A stretch of DNA of 48,443 nt. Source: Dehalococcoidia bacterium. Lineage in GTDB: Bacteria > Chloroflexota > Dehalococcoidia > Tepidiformales > Tepidiformaceae. Location of the stretch: the NCBI GenBank assembly GCA_022824925.1, contig JAJDYW010000001.1, positions 1 through 48,443 on the forward strand, read 5' to 3'. Of this stretch, positions 31,196 to 39,509 are shown piece by piece (the stretch's first letter is position 1; each line of letters begins with the position of its first letter). The position numbers and the translations under genes are program-made. The notes under the pieces were generated by a model. It saw only the letters and a list, made by a program, of their open reading frames with translations. It was not told the origin of the DNA and searched no databases.

Positions 31196-32413
31196 ATGCG
31201 AATCGCGCAGGTCTCCTACCACACCAACCCCCTCGCCCCGCTCGGCGGGCGGCAGACGGGCGGCATGAACGTCTACGTCCACGAGCTCTCCCGCGAGCTC
31301 GCCCGGCGCGGGCGGGAGGTCGACATCTTCACCCGGCGCGAGGGCGAGGTTCCCGAGGTCACCCCGCTCGCGCCGAACCTCCGCCTCGTGCAACTCCCCG
31401 CCGGGCCGCCCGCGCCCCTCGAGAAGGAGTTGCTGGCGCCCTACGTGCCCGCCTTCACCGAAGAGCTGTCTCGTTTCGCCGCCGCCGAGGGGGTCACGTA
31501 CGACCTCGTGCACAGCCACTACTGGCAGGGCATCGCCGCCGGCGAGCCCTTCGCGCGGGCGCAGGGCGCGCCCCACCTCGTCATGTTCCACACTCTCGGC
31601 GAGGTGAAGAACCGCGCCCGCGTCTCCGAGGAGGAGCCGGGCGAGCGCATCCGGCGCGAGCGCGAGCTCGCCGCCTCCGCCGACGCCATCATCACCGCCA
31701 GCGGCCACGAGCACGACCTGCTTGCGCGCTACTACGGCGCCGATCCGGGCCGCATGGTCAGCATCCCCTGCGGCATCGACACCGATCTCTTCGCCCCGCG
31801 CGACCGCGATGCCTCCCGCCGGGCCCTCGGCATCGAGCCGGAGCGCCCGGTGCTGCTCTGGGTCGGCCGCCTGGAGAAGCTGAAGGGCGTCGATATCCTC
31901 ATCGACGCCGTATCGGAGCTCGACGAGCCCGACGTCCTCCTGCTCGTGGTCGGCGGGGAGCGGGGCCACGAGCTTCGCGACGAGCTGGAGGCGCAGGCCG
32001 GGGCCGCCGGCCTCGGCGGGCGCGTGCGCTTCAGCGGCGCCGTCCCCCACGAGGAGCTGCCCGCCTGGTACAGCGCCGCCGATGTCTGCGTCGTGCCGAG
32101 CTACTACGAGAGCTTCGGCCTGGTGGCGGTCGAGGCAATGGCCTGCGGCACGCCCGTCGTCGCCTCCCGCGTCGGCGGGCTGGTCTCGACCGTGACAGAC
32201 GGCGTGAATGGCTACCTGATCCCCTGGCGCTGCCCCGAGCCGTTCGCGGAGAAGCTCGAGGTGCTCATCCGCAACCCCGAGCTGCGCGCGAACTTCGCCC
32301 GCTCCGCCCGTGAGTCCGTCCAGCGGTTCCGCTGGGACGAGATCGCGCGGCGAATGGACGACCTCTACGCGGATGTCCTTGCCGCCCGCGTTGCGAAGGA
32401 GGCGGTCGGATGA
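31196..32413 (+). CDS. GT4-family glycosyltransferase, MshA-like
   Basis: The protein has 405 residues. The N-terminus RIAQVSYHTNPLAPLGGRQTGGMNVYVHELSRELARRGREVDIFTR closely follows the MshA/sucrose-phosphate-synthase type, with the GGMNVYV loop. The C-terminal donor domain has VLLWVGRLEKLKGVDILIDAV, VRFSGAVPHEELPAWYSAADVCVVPSYYESFGLVAVEAMACGTPVVAS and GGLVSTVTDG, including the EX7E motif. MshA adds GlcNAc to inositol phosphate at the start of mycothiol synthesis; BshA plays the analogous role for bacillithiol. The following PIG-L gene, overlapping by ATGA, would be the deacetylase of such a pathway. The ligase step (MshC/BshC) was not found here. Confidence 0.88.
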   Translation: MRIAQVSYHTNPLAPLGGRQTGGMNVYVHELSRELARRGREVDIFTRREGEVPEVTPLAPNLRLVQLPAGPPAPLEKELLAPYVPAFTEELSRFAAAEGVTYDLVHSHYWQGIAAGEPFARAQGAPHLVMFHTLGEVKNRARVSEEEPGERIRRERELAASADAIITASGHEHDLLARYYGADPGRMVSIPCGIDTDLFAPRDRDASRRALGIEPERPVLLWVGRLEKLKGVDILIDAVSELDEPDVLLLVVGGERGHELRDELEAQAGAAGLGGRVRFSGAVPHEELPAWYSAADVCVVPSYYESFGLVAVEAMACGTPVVASRVGGLVSTVTDGVNGYLIPWRCPEPFAEKLEVLIRNPELRANFARSARESVQRFRWDEIARRMDDLYADVLAARVAKEAVG

Positions 32414-33204
32414 GCCTCGGAGAAGCCCTCCGTTCCGTCGGCCGCTGGTTCGCCAGCGGCCAGCCCGAACCCGAGCCCGATCCGAACGCGCTCCAGCTCG
32501 AGCGCGCGATGGTCGTGATGGCCCACCCCGACGACGCCGAGTTCGTCTGCGGGGGCACCGTCGCGAAGTGGTGCGCTGAAGGCGTCGAGGTCGTCTACGT
32601 CGTCGTGACCGGCGGCGACAAGGGCACGCACGACCCGGAGATGCACCCGGAGAAGCTGGCCGCCATCCGTGAGGAGGAGCAGCGCGCCGCCTGCCGCGCC
32701 CTGGGTGTGAAGGAGTGCGTCTTCCTCGGCCACCCCGACGGCCACACCATCGACGAGGAGGAGCTGCGCGGCCAGATCGTGCGCCTCATCCGCATCCACC
32801 GCCCCGACGCGATCGTGACCTGGGACGCCTTCCGCCGCGGCTTCAACCACCGCGACCACCGCAACGTCGGCGTCCTCACCGCCGACGCCGTCTACCCGCT
32901 CGTGCGCGACCGGCTGTACTACCCGCGAGACGAAGAGGACGGCCTGCCCTCGCACCAGGTGAACGAGGTGCTCTTCGCCGGCAGCGAGGACCCCGACTAC
33001 ACCGTCGACGTGTCGGATCACTGGGAGACGCGGCTGGAGGCGGTCCTCTGCCACACGAGCCAGATCGGGGGCCGCACGCGCGAGGACTTCATGCGCCTCC
33101 GCGAGGAGATGATCGAGCGCCAGGGCCACGCCCGCATGGAGGAACGCTTCCGGCGCTGGTCCATCCGCCGCGCCCCGCCCCCACCCCGCGAAGCCGCCAA
33201 CTAG
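32410..33204 (+). CDS. PIG-L/LmbE-family N-deacetylase (MshB/BshB-like)
   Basis: The protein has 264 residues. The zinc motif MVVMAHPDDAEFVCGGTVAKW gives His, Asp and Asp. TGGDKGTHDPEM is the expected second block, and RRGFNHRDHRNVGVLTADAVYP supplies the third metal His (HxDH). Family members deacetylate GlcNAc-inositol, GlcNAc-malate or similar glycosides. The start codon overlaps the stop of the MshA-like gene (ATGA), so both proteins are made together and probably act in sequence. There is a short N-terminal extension (about 35 residues) before the core. Confidence 0.9.
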   Translation: MSLGEALRSVGRWFASGQPEPEPDPNALQLERAMVVMAHPDDAEFVCGGTVAKWCAEGVEVVYVVVTGGDKGTHDPEMHPEKLAAIREEEQRAACRALGVKECVFLGHPDGHTIDEEELRGQIVRLIRIHRPDAIVTWDAFRRGFNHRDHRNVGVLTADAVYPLVRDRLYYPRDEEDGLPSHQVNEVLFAGSEDPDYTVDVSDHWETRLEAVLCHTSQIGGRTREDFMRLREEMIERQGHARMEERFRRWSIRRAPPPPREAAN

Positions 33205-33216
33205 CAGCCGCTCCGC

Positions 33217-34278
33217 CTAGCCCGCCCCGAACCCCTCCGCCCCGCCCCGCAGGTGGACCCCACCCGCGTGGATGAGGACCTCGCGGGCCGCTGAGGCCGT
33301 GGCCGTGCCCAGCCGCCACCCCTCGATGCCGCAGGCCGCGCCGAGCGCGAGGGCGCGCTCCGCTTCCGCCTCCGGCACGACGGCGCAGAAGCCCGCGCCC
33401 ATGTTGTATTCGGCGTACATGGTCGCGTCGTCGAGGCCCGCGAGGCGCTGGATGACGCCGAAGATGGCCGGGACGGGCGGCAGCGTTTCGATATCGAACC
33501 CCGCCTCGGCCTCGAGGCGTCGCAGGTTGAGGAAGCCGCCGCCCGTCACGTGGAAGAGCGCGCGCACGTCCAGTTCCCGCAGCAACGCCATCGCCAGGTC
33601 GACGTACATCGCGGTCGGCTCCAGCAGCTCCTCGCCGAGCGTCCGCCCGAGCTCCTCGACGTGGCGGCCCAGCCCCCAGTCCGCCTCCCGGAAGGTGCGT
33701 CGCGCGAGCGTGAAGCCGTTGCTGTGGATGCCCGACGAGGCGAAGCCGACGAGCGCGTCGCCCGCCTCGACGCCCGCGCCCGTGAGGATGCGATCGCGCT
33801 CGACCAGCCCCGCGCAGGTGCCGCCGAGATCGAACGCCCGGCCGGGGACGGCGCCCCGCAGCATCTCCGGGACGCGCGCCGTCTCGCCGCCGGCGATGGA
33901 GATGCGCGCCCGACGCGCGCCCTCGCGCAGGCCGACCGCGATCTCCCCCAGGAAGTCCTCGTCCATCACCTCCACGAGCACGCAATCGACCATCGAGACG
34001 GGCTCCGCGCCCACGCAGACGATGTCGTTCGCGTTCATGGCGACGCAGTCGATGCCGGCGGTGTCGTACTTTCCCATCGCCTGCGCGATGAGCGCTTTCG
34101 TGCCGATCGTGTCCGTGGCCAGGGCGAGCGCCTGCGGCCCGCCCGTATCGATGACGGTCGCGTAGTGCCCGAAGCCGAGGAGGGGGCGCGCCCGCTCCGA
34201 GAATCCGAACGTCTCGGTCAGGAGCTGCAGGCCCGCGGGGAGGGTGTCGGCGCCGGCGTCGCCCGAGGTTGGCGTCAC
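33217..34278 (-). CDS. purM: Phosphoribosylformylglycinamidine cyclo-ligase (AIR synthetase)
   Basis: This 353-residue purine-biosynthesis enzyme closes the imidazole ring of AIR using ATP. Recognisable blocks are LALATDTIGTKALIAQAMGKYDTAGIDCVAMNANDIVCVGAEPVSMVDC, ISIAGGETARVPEML, FDLGGTCAGLVERD, ALVGFASSGIHSNGFTLAR and LFHVTGGGFLNLRRL, the PurM signature set. GTG start; a TAGCGT box lies 6 bases upstream, another leaderless arrangement. Its 3' end meets the PIG-L gene convergently with 12 bases between. It stands alone, with no other pur gene nearby. Confidence 0.95.
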   Translation of the reverse strand: MTPTSGDAGADTLPAGLQLLTETFGFSERARPLLGFGHYATVIDTGGPQALALATDTIGTKALIAQAMGKYDTAGIDCVAMNANDIVCVGAEPVSMVDCVLVEVMDEDFLGEIAVGLREGARRARISIAGGETARVPEMLRGAVPGRAFDLGGTCAGLVERDRILTGAGVEAGDALVGFASSGIHSNGFTLARRTFREADWGLGRHVEELGRTLGEELLEPTAMYVDLAMALLRELDVRALFHVTGGGFLNLRRLEAEAGFDIETLPPVPAIFGVIQRLAGLDDATMYAEYNMGAGFCAVVPEAEAERALALGAACGIEGWRLGTATASAAREVLIHAGGVHLRGGAEGFGAG

Positions 34279-34284
34279 GACCGC

Positions 34285-34290
34285 ACGCTA
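34285..34290 (-). promoter_or_regulatory. -10 box of purM, leaderless spacing
   Basis: TAGCGT on the minus strand ends 6 bases before the purM GTG. Confidence 0.5.
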
Positions 34291-34331
34291 CCACGTTCCC
34301 CCGTGGCGGGCTTCCCGCGAACGGCGCGCGC

Positions 34332-34347
34332 GAAACATCGTTGAAAC
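34332..34347 (+). promoter_or_regulatory. Direct repeat GAAAC-N6-GAAAC upstream of amtB
   Basis: Two GAAAC boxes start 11 bases apart, one helical turn, about 85 bases before the amtB start. The GaAAC half with an 11-bp period resembles half-sites of actinobacterial GlnR operators. It may be the nitrogen-control site of the amtB-glnK unit. Confidence 0.3.
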
Positions 34348-34429
34348 ACGCGCCCGTCAAGATATCCCGCACTCAACCGGATGCAGGGCTTCCGTGCGCC
34401 CCGGGCGGAACGGCCTGCGGGGGGATCGC

Positions 34430-35782
34430 GTGTCCGACTTTCAGGTAGACGCCGGCAACACGGCCTGGATGCTTGCCGCATCCGCCCTGGTGCTCTTCAT
34501 GACGCCGGGGCTGGCCTTCTTCTACGGGGGACTGACCCGCAGCAAGAACGTCATCGGCACCATCATGCACTCCTTCATCACGATCGGCGTGGTGGGCGTG
34601 CTCTGGGTCGTCGTCGGCTACTCGCTCGCCTTCGGCCCCGACCAGGGCCTCGGGCTCATCGGCAACCTCGAGCACTTCGGCCTGCGCGGCGTCGGCGTCG
34701 ATTCCGGCTCCGGGGGCGTGCCCGACCTGCTCTTCATGGCCTTCCAGATGATGTTCGCCATCATCACGCCCGCGCTCATCACGGGCGCCTTCGCCGAGCG
34801 CGCCCGCTTCGGGCCGTTCCTGCTCTTCATCGCCCTCTGGTCGCTGATCGTGTACGCGCCCATTGCCCACTGGGTGTTCGGCGTGAACGGCTGGCTCAAC
34901 ACGTTCTCGGGCGAGGGCGTTCCCGCCGATATCGGCATCAACGGCCTCGACTTCGCCGGCGGCCTCGCCATCCACGTGAACGCCGGCGTGGCCGCCCTCG
35001 CCGCCGTCTTCATCTTCGGCCGGCGCCGCGGCTACGGCTCCGAGCCGATGGAGCCGCACGACATCACGATGGTCGTGCTGGGCGCCGCCATGCTCTGGTT
35101 CGGCTGGTTCGGCTTCAATGCCGGCAGCGCCGTCGGGGCGAGCGGCCAGGCGGTCTACGCCTTCGTCAACACGAACGTGGCCGCCGCCATGGCCGCCCTT
35201 ACCTGGACGCTCATCAGCTGGAAGGTGTCCGGGAAACCGAGCGTCGTCGGCGCCGCCTCCGGCGCCGTCGCCGGGCTTGTCGCCGTCACGCCCGCCTCCG
35301 GCTACGTCGAACCCATGGAGGCGCTCGCGATCGGCTTCGGCGCGGGGCTCTTCTGCTACTTCGCCGTGCGTTTCCGCGAGCGCATCCACTTCGACGATTC
35401 CCTCGACGTGGTCGCCGTGCACGGCGTGGGCGGCCTCTGGGGGGCAATCGCGACGGGCCTCTTCGCAACCGCCACCGTGGGCGCGCCCGAGTTCCGCGAG
35501 GGCCTCATCCACGGCGAGTGGCGCCTCCTCTGGGACCAGTTCGTCGGCATCGCCGCCGTCAGCGTCTACTCCTTCGTCGTCACCTTCATCATCCTCAAGG
35601 TGCTCGACATGACCATGGGCGTGCGCGTCAACGAGGAGGATGAGGAGGTCGGCATCGACGTGACCCAGCACGGCGAGCGCGCCTACCAGAGCGACGAGGC
35701 CGGTATCGCCATTCCGGTCGGTATCATCGAACCGGCGCCGCCCGCCGGCGAGCAGGCGGCCGAAAGCGGGGGCCAGTCATGA
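34430..35782 (+). CDS. amtB: Ammonium transporter AmtB
   Basis: The 450-residue protein has about eleven hydrophobic segments. NTAWMLAASALVLFMTPGLAFFYGG is the conserved first helix. The pore histidines are present in LDFAGGLAIHVNAGVAALAA and LDVVAVHGVGGLWGAI. Phe-gate and Trp residues are in MLWFGWFGFNAGSAVGASG. It passes ammonium/ammonia inward across the plasma membrane. The C-terminal tail (residues after FIILKVLDMTMGVRVNEEDEEVGID) is the segment that contacts PII, followed by an acidic, Ala/Gly-rich extension. I chose GTG at 34430 (GGGGGGA upstream). The stop overlaps the glnK start, the classic amtB-glnK coupling. Confidence 0.95.
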   Translation: MSDFQVDAGNTAWMLAASALVLFMTPGLAFFYGGLTRSKNVIGTIMHSFITIGVVGVLWVVVGYSLAFGPDQGLGLIGNLEHFGLRGVGVDSGSGGVPDLLFMAFQMMFAIITPALITGAFAERARFGPFLLFIALWSLIVYAPIAHWVFGVNGWLNTFSGEGVPADIGINGLDFAGGLAIHVNAGVAALAAVFIFGRRRGYGSEPMEPHDITMVVLGAAMLWFGWFGFNAGSAVGASGQAVYAFVNTNVAAAMAALTWTLISWKVSGKPSVVGAASGAVAGLVAVTPASGYVEPMEALAIGFGAGLFCYFAVRFRERIHFDDSLDVVAVHGVGGLWGAIATGLFATATVGAPEFREGLIHGEWRLLWDQFVGIAAVSVYSFVVTFIILKVLDMTMGVRVNEEDEEVGIDVTQHGERAYQSDEAGIAIPVGIIEPAPPAGEQAAESGGQS

Positions 35783-36120
35783 AGAAGATCGAGGCCATCA
35801 TCCGGCCGGAGCGGATGCACGAGGTGAAGGACGCCCTCGAGGCCGAGGGCATCCACGGCCTGAACATCCTCTCCGTTACCGGGCGGGGCGCCCAGCGCGG
35901 CATCGCCCACCAGGGCCGTGGCGGCGAGACCATCGTCGTGGACCTGCTCCCCAAGATGAAGATCGAGATGGTCGTGCAGGACGACGCCGTCGAGAAGGCC
36001 ATCGGCGCCATCATCGAGGCGGCCGGCACGGGCAACATCGGCGACGGCAAGATCTTCGTGATCCCCGTCGAGGAAGCGATCCGCGTCCGCACCGGCGAAC
36101 GGGGCGATATCGCGCTCTAG
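35779..36120 (+). CDS. glnK: PII signal-transduction protein without the modifiable T-loop tyrosine
   Basis: The 113-residue protein has KKIEAIIRPERMHEVKDALE at the N-terminus, the T-loop RGAQRGIAHQGRGGETIVVDLLPKMKIE, and the C-terminal ATP-binding block GTGNIGDGKIFVIPVEEAIRVRTGE. The trimer senses ATP/ADP, 2-oxoglutarate and glutamine status and plugs AmtB. Residue 51, Tyr in enterobacterial PII (uridylylation site), is Thr here, and the T-loop carries one extra residue. The protein is therefore probably controlled only by ligand binding. It is coupled to amtB and followed by glnA after a 140-base gap. Confidence 0.93.
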   Translation: MKKIEAIIRPERMHEVKDALEAEGIHGLNILSVTGRGAQRGIAHQGRGGETIVVDLLPKMKIEMVVQDDAVEKAIGAIIEAAGTGNIGDGKIFVIPVEEAIRVRTGERGDIAL

Positions 36121-36163
36121 GGGAACGCGTCATCCGCCCGTAACACGAACTTCATCGCCATCG

Positions 36164-36192
36164 CCCCGGGGAGCATTGCCCCTACCCCGGGG
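36164..36192 (+). promoter_or_regulatory. Two CCCCGGGG palindromes 21 bp apart upstream of glnA
   Basis: The identical 8-bp palindromes at 36164-36171 and 36185-36192 are spaced by two helical turns. They end about 70 bases before the glnA ATG. Same-face spacing is what a cooperatively binding regulator would need. Confidence 0.35.
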
Positions 36193-36260
36193 CGGGTGAT
36201 GATCAATCCTGCATCCCCGCGCCCGCGCCGGGCGCGCCAGCACGACGCGAGAGGTATCCC

Positions 36261-37691
36261 ATGACGACCCCCGAAGAAGTCCAGCAACTGATCGCCGACG
36301 AAGGCGTCCAGATCATCGACGTGAAGTTCACCGACCTGCTCGGTGCGTGGCAGCACTTCTCCGTCACCCCCAGCGAGTGGAGCCCGGATACGTTCGAGGA
36401 GGGGCTCGGGTTCGACGGGTCCAGCATTCGCGGCTTCCAGGGCATCCAGCGCTCGGACATGATCCTCATCCCCGACCCCGACACCGCGGTGCTCGATCCC
36501 TTCGCCGCCCACACCACCCTCAGCATCACGGCCGACATCAAGGATCCCGTGACCGCCGAGGGCTACCACAAGGATCCCCGCGCCGTCGCCCAGCGCGCCG
36601 AGGAGTACCTGAAGCTGACGGGCGTCGCGGACGAGTCCTTCTGGGGCCCCGAGGCCGAGTTCTTCGTGTTCGATAGCGTCAGCTACGACTCCGAGCGCGA
36701 CACGGCCTTCTACCGCGTCGACTCCGTGGAGGCGGCCTGGAACACGGGCGTCGACATGGAGTCCGAGGGCGGCCCCAACCTCGGCTACAAGACCGAGCAC
36801 AAGGAGGGGTACTTCCCCGTACCCCCGCGCGACACCCTGCAGGACCTTCGCACCGAGATGGTCCTGAAGATGCAGGAGGTCGGCATCCAGGTGGAGATCC
36901 ACCACCACGAGGTGGCCACCGCCGGCCAGTGCGAGATCGACATGCGCTACGCACCCCTCGTGCAGATGGCGGACAACCTCCAGTGGTACAAGCACGTCGT
37001 CCGCAACGTCGCCCGCAACGCCGGCAAGACGGCGACCTTCATGCCCAAGCCCGTCTTCGAGGACAACGGCAACGGCATGCACGTGCACCAGTCGCTCTGG
37101 AAGGACGGCGTCAACCTCTTCTACGACAAGGACGGCTACGGCCTCATCTCGGAGACGGCGCGCCACTACATCGGCGGCCTGATCAAGCACGGCGCCGCCC
37201 TCATGGCCTTCTGCGCGCCCACGACGAACTCCTACAAGCGGCTGGTGCCCGGCTACGAGGCGCCCAACGTGCTCGTTTACAGCGCCCGCAACCGCTCGGC
37301 CGGCATCCGCATCCCGATGCTCTCCGCCAACCCCAAGTCGAAGCGCCTCGAGTTCCGCTCGCCGGACCCGACCTGCAACCCCTATCTCGGGTTCTCCGCC
37401 ATGCTCATGGCAGGCCTCGACGGCATCGCCAACCGCATCGACCCGGGTGACCCGGTCGATGACGTCGACCTCTTCGAGATCGACCCGCACGAGCACGGCT
37501 ACCCCGTGCTCCCCGGCTCCCTCGGCGGCGTCCTCGACGCCCTCGAGGCGGACCACGAGTTCCTGCTCCAGGGCGAGGTCTTCGACGAGGATCTCATCCG
37601 CACCTGGATCGACTACAAGCGCGAGGCCGAGGTGGCCGCGGTCGACATCCGCCCGCATCCCCACGAGTTCTCCCTCTACTTCGACGCCTAG
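36261..37691 (+). CDS. glnA: Glutamine synthetase type I
   Basis: The 476-residue protein has a normal GSI length. The beta-grasp N-terminus QIIDVKFTDLLGAWQHFSV precedes the latch GFDGSSIRGFQGIQRSDM. The catalytic blocks are FWGPEAEFFVFDSVSYD, NGNGMHVHQSLWKDG, NRSAGIRIP and KRLEFRSPDPTCNPYLGFSAMLMAGLDGI. It makes glutamine from glutamate, ammonium and ATP. The site adenylylated in enterobacteria, Tyr in NLYDLPP, is Phe405 here (DVDLFEIDP), so adenylylation control is not possible at that position. It follows amtB-glnK and ends in a strong terminator. Confidence 0.96.
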   Translation: MTTPEEVQQLIADEGVQIIDVKFTDLLGAWQHFSVTPSEWSPDTFEEGLGFDGSSIRGFQGIQRSDMILIPDPDTAVLDPFAAHTTLSITADIKDPVTAEGYHKDPRAVAQRAEEYLKLTGVADESFWGPEAEFFVFDSVSYDSERDTAFYRVDSVEAAWNTGVDMESEGGPNLGYKTEHKEGYFPVPPRDTLQDLRTEMVLKMQEVGIQVEIHHHEVATAGQCEIDMRYAPLVQMADNLQWYKHVVRNVARNAGKTATFMPKPVFEDNGNGMHVHQSLWKDGVNLFYDKDGYGLISETARHYIGGLIKHGAALMAFCAPTTNSYKRLVPGYEAPNVLVYSARNRSAGIRIPMLSANPKSKRLEFRSPDPTCNPYLGFSAMLMAGLDGIANRIDPGDPVDDVDLFEIDPHEHGYPVLPGSLGGVLDALEADHEFLLQGEVFDEDLIRTWIDYKREAEVAAVDIRPHPHEFSLYFDA

Positions 37692-37727
37692 GCGCCCCCC
37701 CCCGCACCAGGCTCAGGCAGAGTCACG

Positions 37728-37753
37728 AAGCGCCGGCCCCCGGGCCGGCGCTT
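37728..37753 (+). terminator. Intrinsic terminator of glnA
   Basis: The perfect 12-bp stem AAGCGCCGGCCC/GGGCCGGCGCTT (37728-37739 with 37742-37753) is followed by TCTTG. It ends the amtB-glnK-glnA transcript. Confidence 0.8.
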
Positions 37754-37939
37754 TCTTGTGCGCTCCGGCGTGGGGTCTGCCCCTGTTGTTTCAGGAACTA
37801 TTGCACGCAAGCGAAGCCTGAGGCTTACTCACGACGGTGACCCCTTCAGATTCGTTCTCGATGGAGCTGGAACAAGGACCTGCCGTCTCTTCTGGCGGTG
37901 TTCCAGCGAGCGAGACGGGTGCGACTTCGGAGCCAAGCA

Positions 37940-38140
37940 ATGCCGAAGGTTAGGGAAGCGATCCGACTCGTTGAGCGCGATGGCTGGTACCAGGTCCGGA
38001 CGAGAGGCAGTCACCGACAGTTTCACCACCCGACCAAGCGCGGAACGGTGACCATACCTGGGCACCCTGGTGAGGATGTCGGGGCAAGGCTGTGGTCGAG
38101 TATCATGAATCAAGCAGGGCTCAGGAAGAGAAGCCGATGA
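37940..38140 (+). CDS. hicA: HicA toxin (mRNA interferase)
   Basis: The 66-residue protein has the HicA layout: MPKVREAIRLVERDGWYQVRTRGSHRQFHHPTKRGTVTIPGH, with the catalytic His25 in the GSHRQF motif. LWSSIMNQAGL follows, matching 'l.~IlkqaGl'. The double-stranded-RNA-binding-like fold cleaves mRNA. Its TGA overlaps the hicB ATG. The 180 bases upstream (37761-37939) have lower GC and look unlike their neighbours, consistent with transfer. They contain only a 30-codon open frame (37861-37953) of doubtful meaning. Confidence 0.92.
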   Translation: MPKVREAIRLVERDGWYQVRTRGSHRQFHHPTKRGTVTIPGHPGEDVGARLWSSIMNQAGLRKRSR

Positions 38141-38481
38141 AGCTGGCGTACGCGGTCGTCTTTGAGCGTACCCCCAACAACTACGGGGCCTACGTGCCCG
38201 ACGTCCCCGGCTGCATCAGCACGGGCAAGACCTGGGACGAGATGCAGGCGATGATCCGCGAGGCGCTCGTGTTTCACATTGAGGCGATGCTGGAGGATGG
38301 CGATCCCCTCCCCGAGCCGAAGATGTCCATCGACGACGCGATTGCGTACCACAGCGAGCCCATCCCCGAGGATGTGCTCGAGTCCTACGCTGAGTTCGGC
38401 GAGCCGGCTCCAACGATTTCGACTACGTTCGAGATGGTCGAGATCGAAGTGGCTGTCCCGCAGTCCCTGCCGGCCCGTTAG
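38137..38481 (+). CDS. hicB: HicB antitoxin
   Basis: The 114-residue protein has the HicB RNase H-like domain: YAVVFERTPNNYGAYVPDVPGCISTGKTWDEMQAMIREALVFHIEAMLEDGDPLPEP. It has a C-terminal extension (EMVEIEVAVP) in place of an obvious ribbon-helix-helix. It should neutralise HicA by covering its active site. Start overlaps the hicA stop (ATGA). I see no clear palindromic operator; the region before hicA should contain the promoter. The module sits between glnA and a cation exchanger gene. Confidence 0.92.
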   Translation: MKLAYAVVFERTPNNYGAYVPDVPGCISTGKTWDEMQAMIREALVFHIEAMLEDGDPLPEPKMSIDDAIAYHSEPIPEDVLESYAEFGEPAPTISTTFEMVEIEVAVPQSLPAR

Positions 38482-38533
38482 AACCCGGCCCCACCCCTCG
38501 CCGGCCCTGTCTTCGCTCCGGGCCGCCACGGCC

Positions 38534-38539
38534 TAGACT
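38534..38539 (+). promoter_or_regulatory. -10 box of the CaCA exchanger gene, leaderless spacing
   Basis: TAGACT lies 7 bases before the GTG at 38547; no ribosome-binding site is present. Confidence 0.45.
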
Positions 38540-38546
38540 GCCCCAC

Positions 38547-39509
38547 GTGGCCATCGACGCCGTCCTGACCGTTGCCGGCCTCGGCATCCTCCTCGCCGGG
38601 GCGTGGCTGCTCGTGCGCGCTGCCTCGCGCCTCGCCCTGGCCTTCGGCATCTCCCCCCTCATCGTGGGCGCCACCGTCGTCGCCTTCGGCACCTCCGCCC
38701 CCGAGTTCGTCGTGGGCCTCGTCGCAGGCATCCAGGACAGGGGCGACCTCGCCGTGGGCAGCGTCTTCGGCTCGAACATCACCAATGTCGCCCTCGTCCT
38801 CGGCATCGCCGCCGTCATCCGCCCCATGGACGTGCACCCCCGGCTGCTGCGCTGGGAGATGCCCGTGCTGCTGGCGGCGACGGCTGCGGTCGCGGCCCTC
38901 GGCCTGACCGGCACCATCGGACACGCCCCCGGCGCCATCCTCTTCGTCGCCCTGCTCGCCTTCATCGGGCTCTCCCTCTGGCTGCAGCCCGACGCCCCCG
39001 AGACGCTCGCCGCCGACCACGTCCCCGAGCCCGCGGGCAAGCTGGACCGACGCGGCCTCGCGGGACAGGGGACCCTCCTGCTGCTCGGTATCGGCGGCCT
39101 CGCCCTCGGCTCCGAGCTGGCCGTCAACGGGGCGACGGGGATCGCCGAGCGGGCCGGTATCAGCGAGGTCGCCATCGGCGTCACGGTGGTCGCCATCGGC
39201 ACGAGCCTGCCCGAGGTCGTCACGACGGCAGTCGCCGCCATCCGCGGCAACCACGACATCGCACTCGGCAACGTCGTCGGCTCCAACGTCTTCAACCTGC
39301 TCGGCGTCCTCGGCCTGACGGGGGCGGTCGCCACCCTCCCCATCGACAGCGCTCTCTACCGCTTCGAGGTGCCCGCTCTGGCCGTCTCGACACTGGTGCT
39401 CTTCGCCCTCTCCTGGACGGACACGCGGATCACGCGCCGGGAGGGCGCCATCCTCCTCGCCGCCTATGTCGCCTCCGTTGCCGTCGTGCTCGTGCGCGGC
39501 TCCATGTAG
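38547..39509 (+). CDS. CaCA-family cation/Ca2+ antiporter (YrbG-like)
   Basis: The 320-residue protein has about ten hydrophobic segments in two inverted halves. The alpha-1 repeat is VVAFGTSAPEFVVGLVAG...GSVFGSNITNVALVLG and the alpha-2 repeat is VVAIGTSLPEVVTTAVAA...GNVVGSNVFNLLGVLG. The paired GTSxPE and GSNxxN motifs hold the ion-binding residues. It exchanges Ca2+ (or K+) for Na+/H+ across the plasma membrane. Bacterial members are close to this length. GTG start, 7 bases after a TAGACT box. It stands alone between hicAB and an orphan gene. Confidence 0.92.
   Translation: MAIDAVLTVAGLGILLAGAWLLVRAASRLALAFGISPLIVGATVVAFGTSAPEFVVGLVAGIQDRGDLAVGSVFGSNITNVALVLGIAAVIRPMDVHPRLLRWEMPVLLAATAAVAALGLTGTIGHAPGAILFVALLAFIGLSLWLQPDAPETLAADHVPEPAGKLDRRGLAGQGTLLLLGIGGLALGSELAVNGATGIAERAGISEVAIGVTVVAIGTSLPEVVTTAVAAIRGNHDIALGNVVGSNVFNLLGVLGLTGAVATLPIDSALYRFEVPALAVSTLVLFALSWTDTRITRREGAILLAAYVASVAVVLVRGSM

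Noticed and set aside
36117..37664. Open frame of 515 codons opposite glnA
   Set aside because: Same artefact of high GC; glnA on the other strand has every conserved glutamine synthetase motif.
37837..37953. Short open frame before hicA as a gene
   Set aside because: About 30-39 codons with no ribosome-binding site and no family; it overlaps the hicA start and may be leader sequence of the transferred module.
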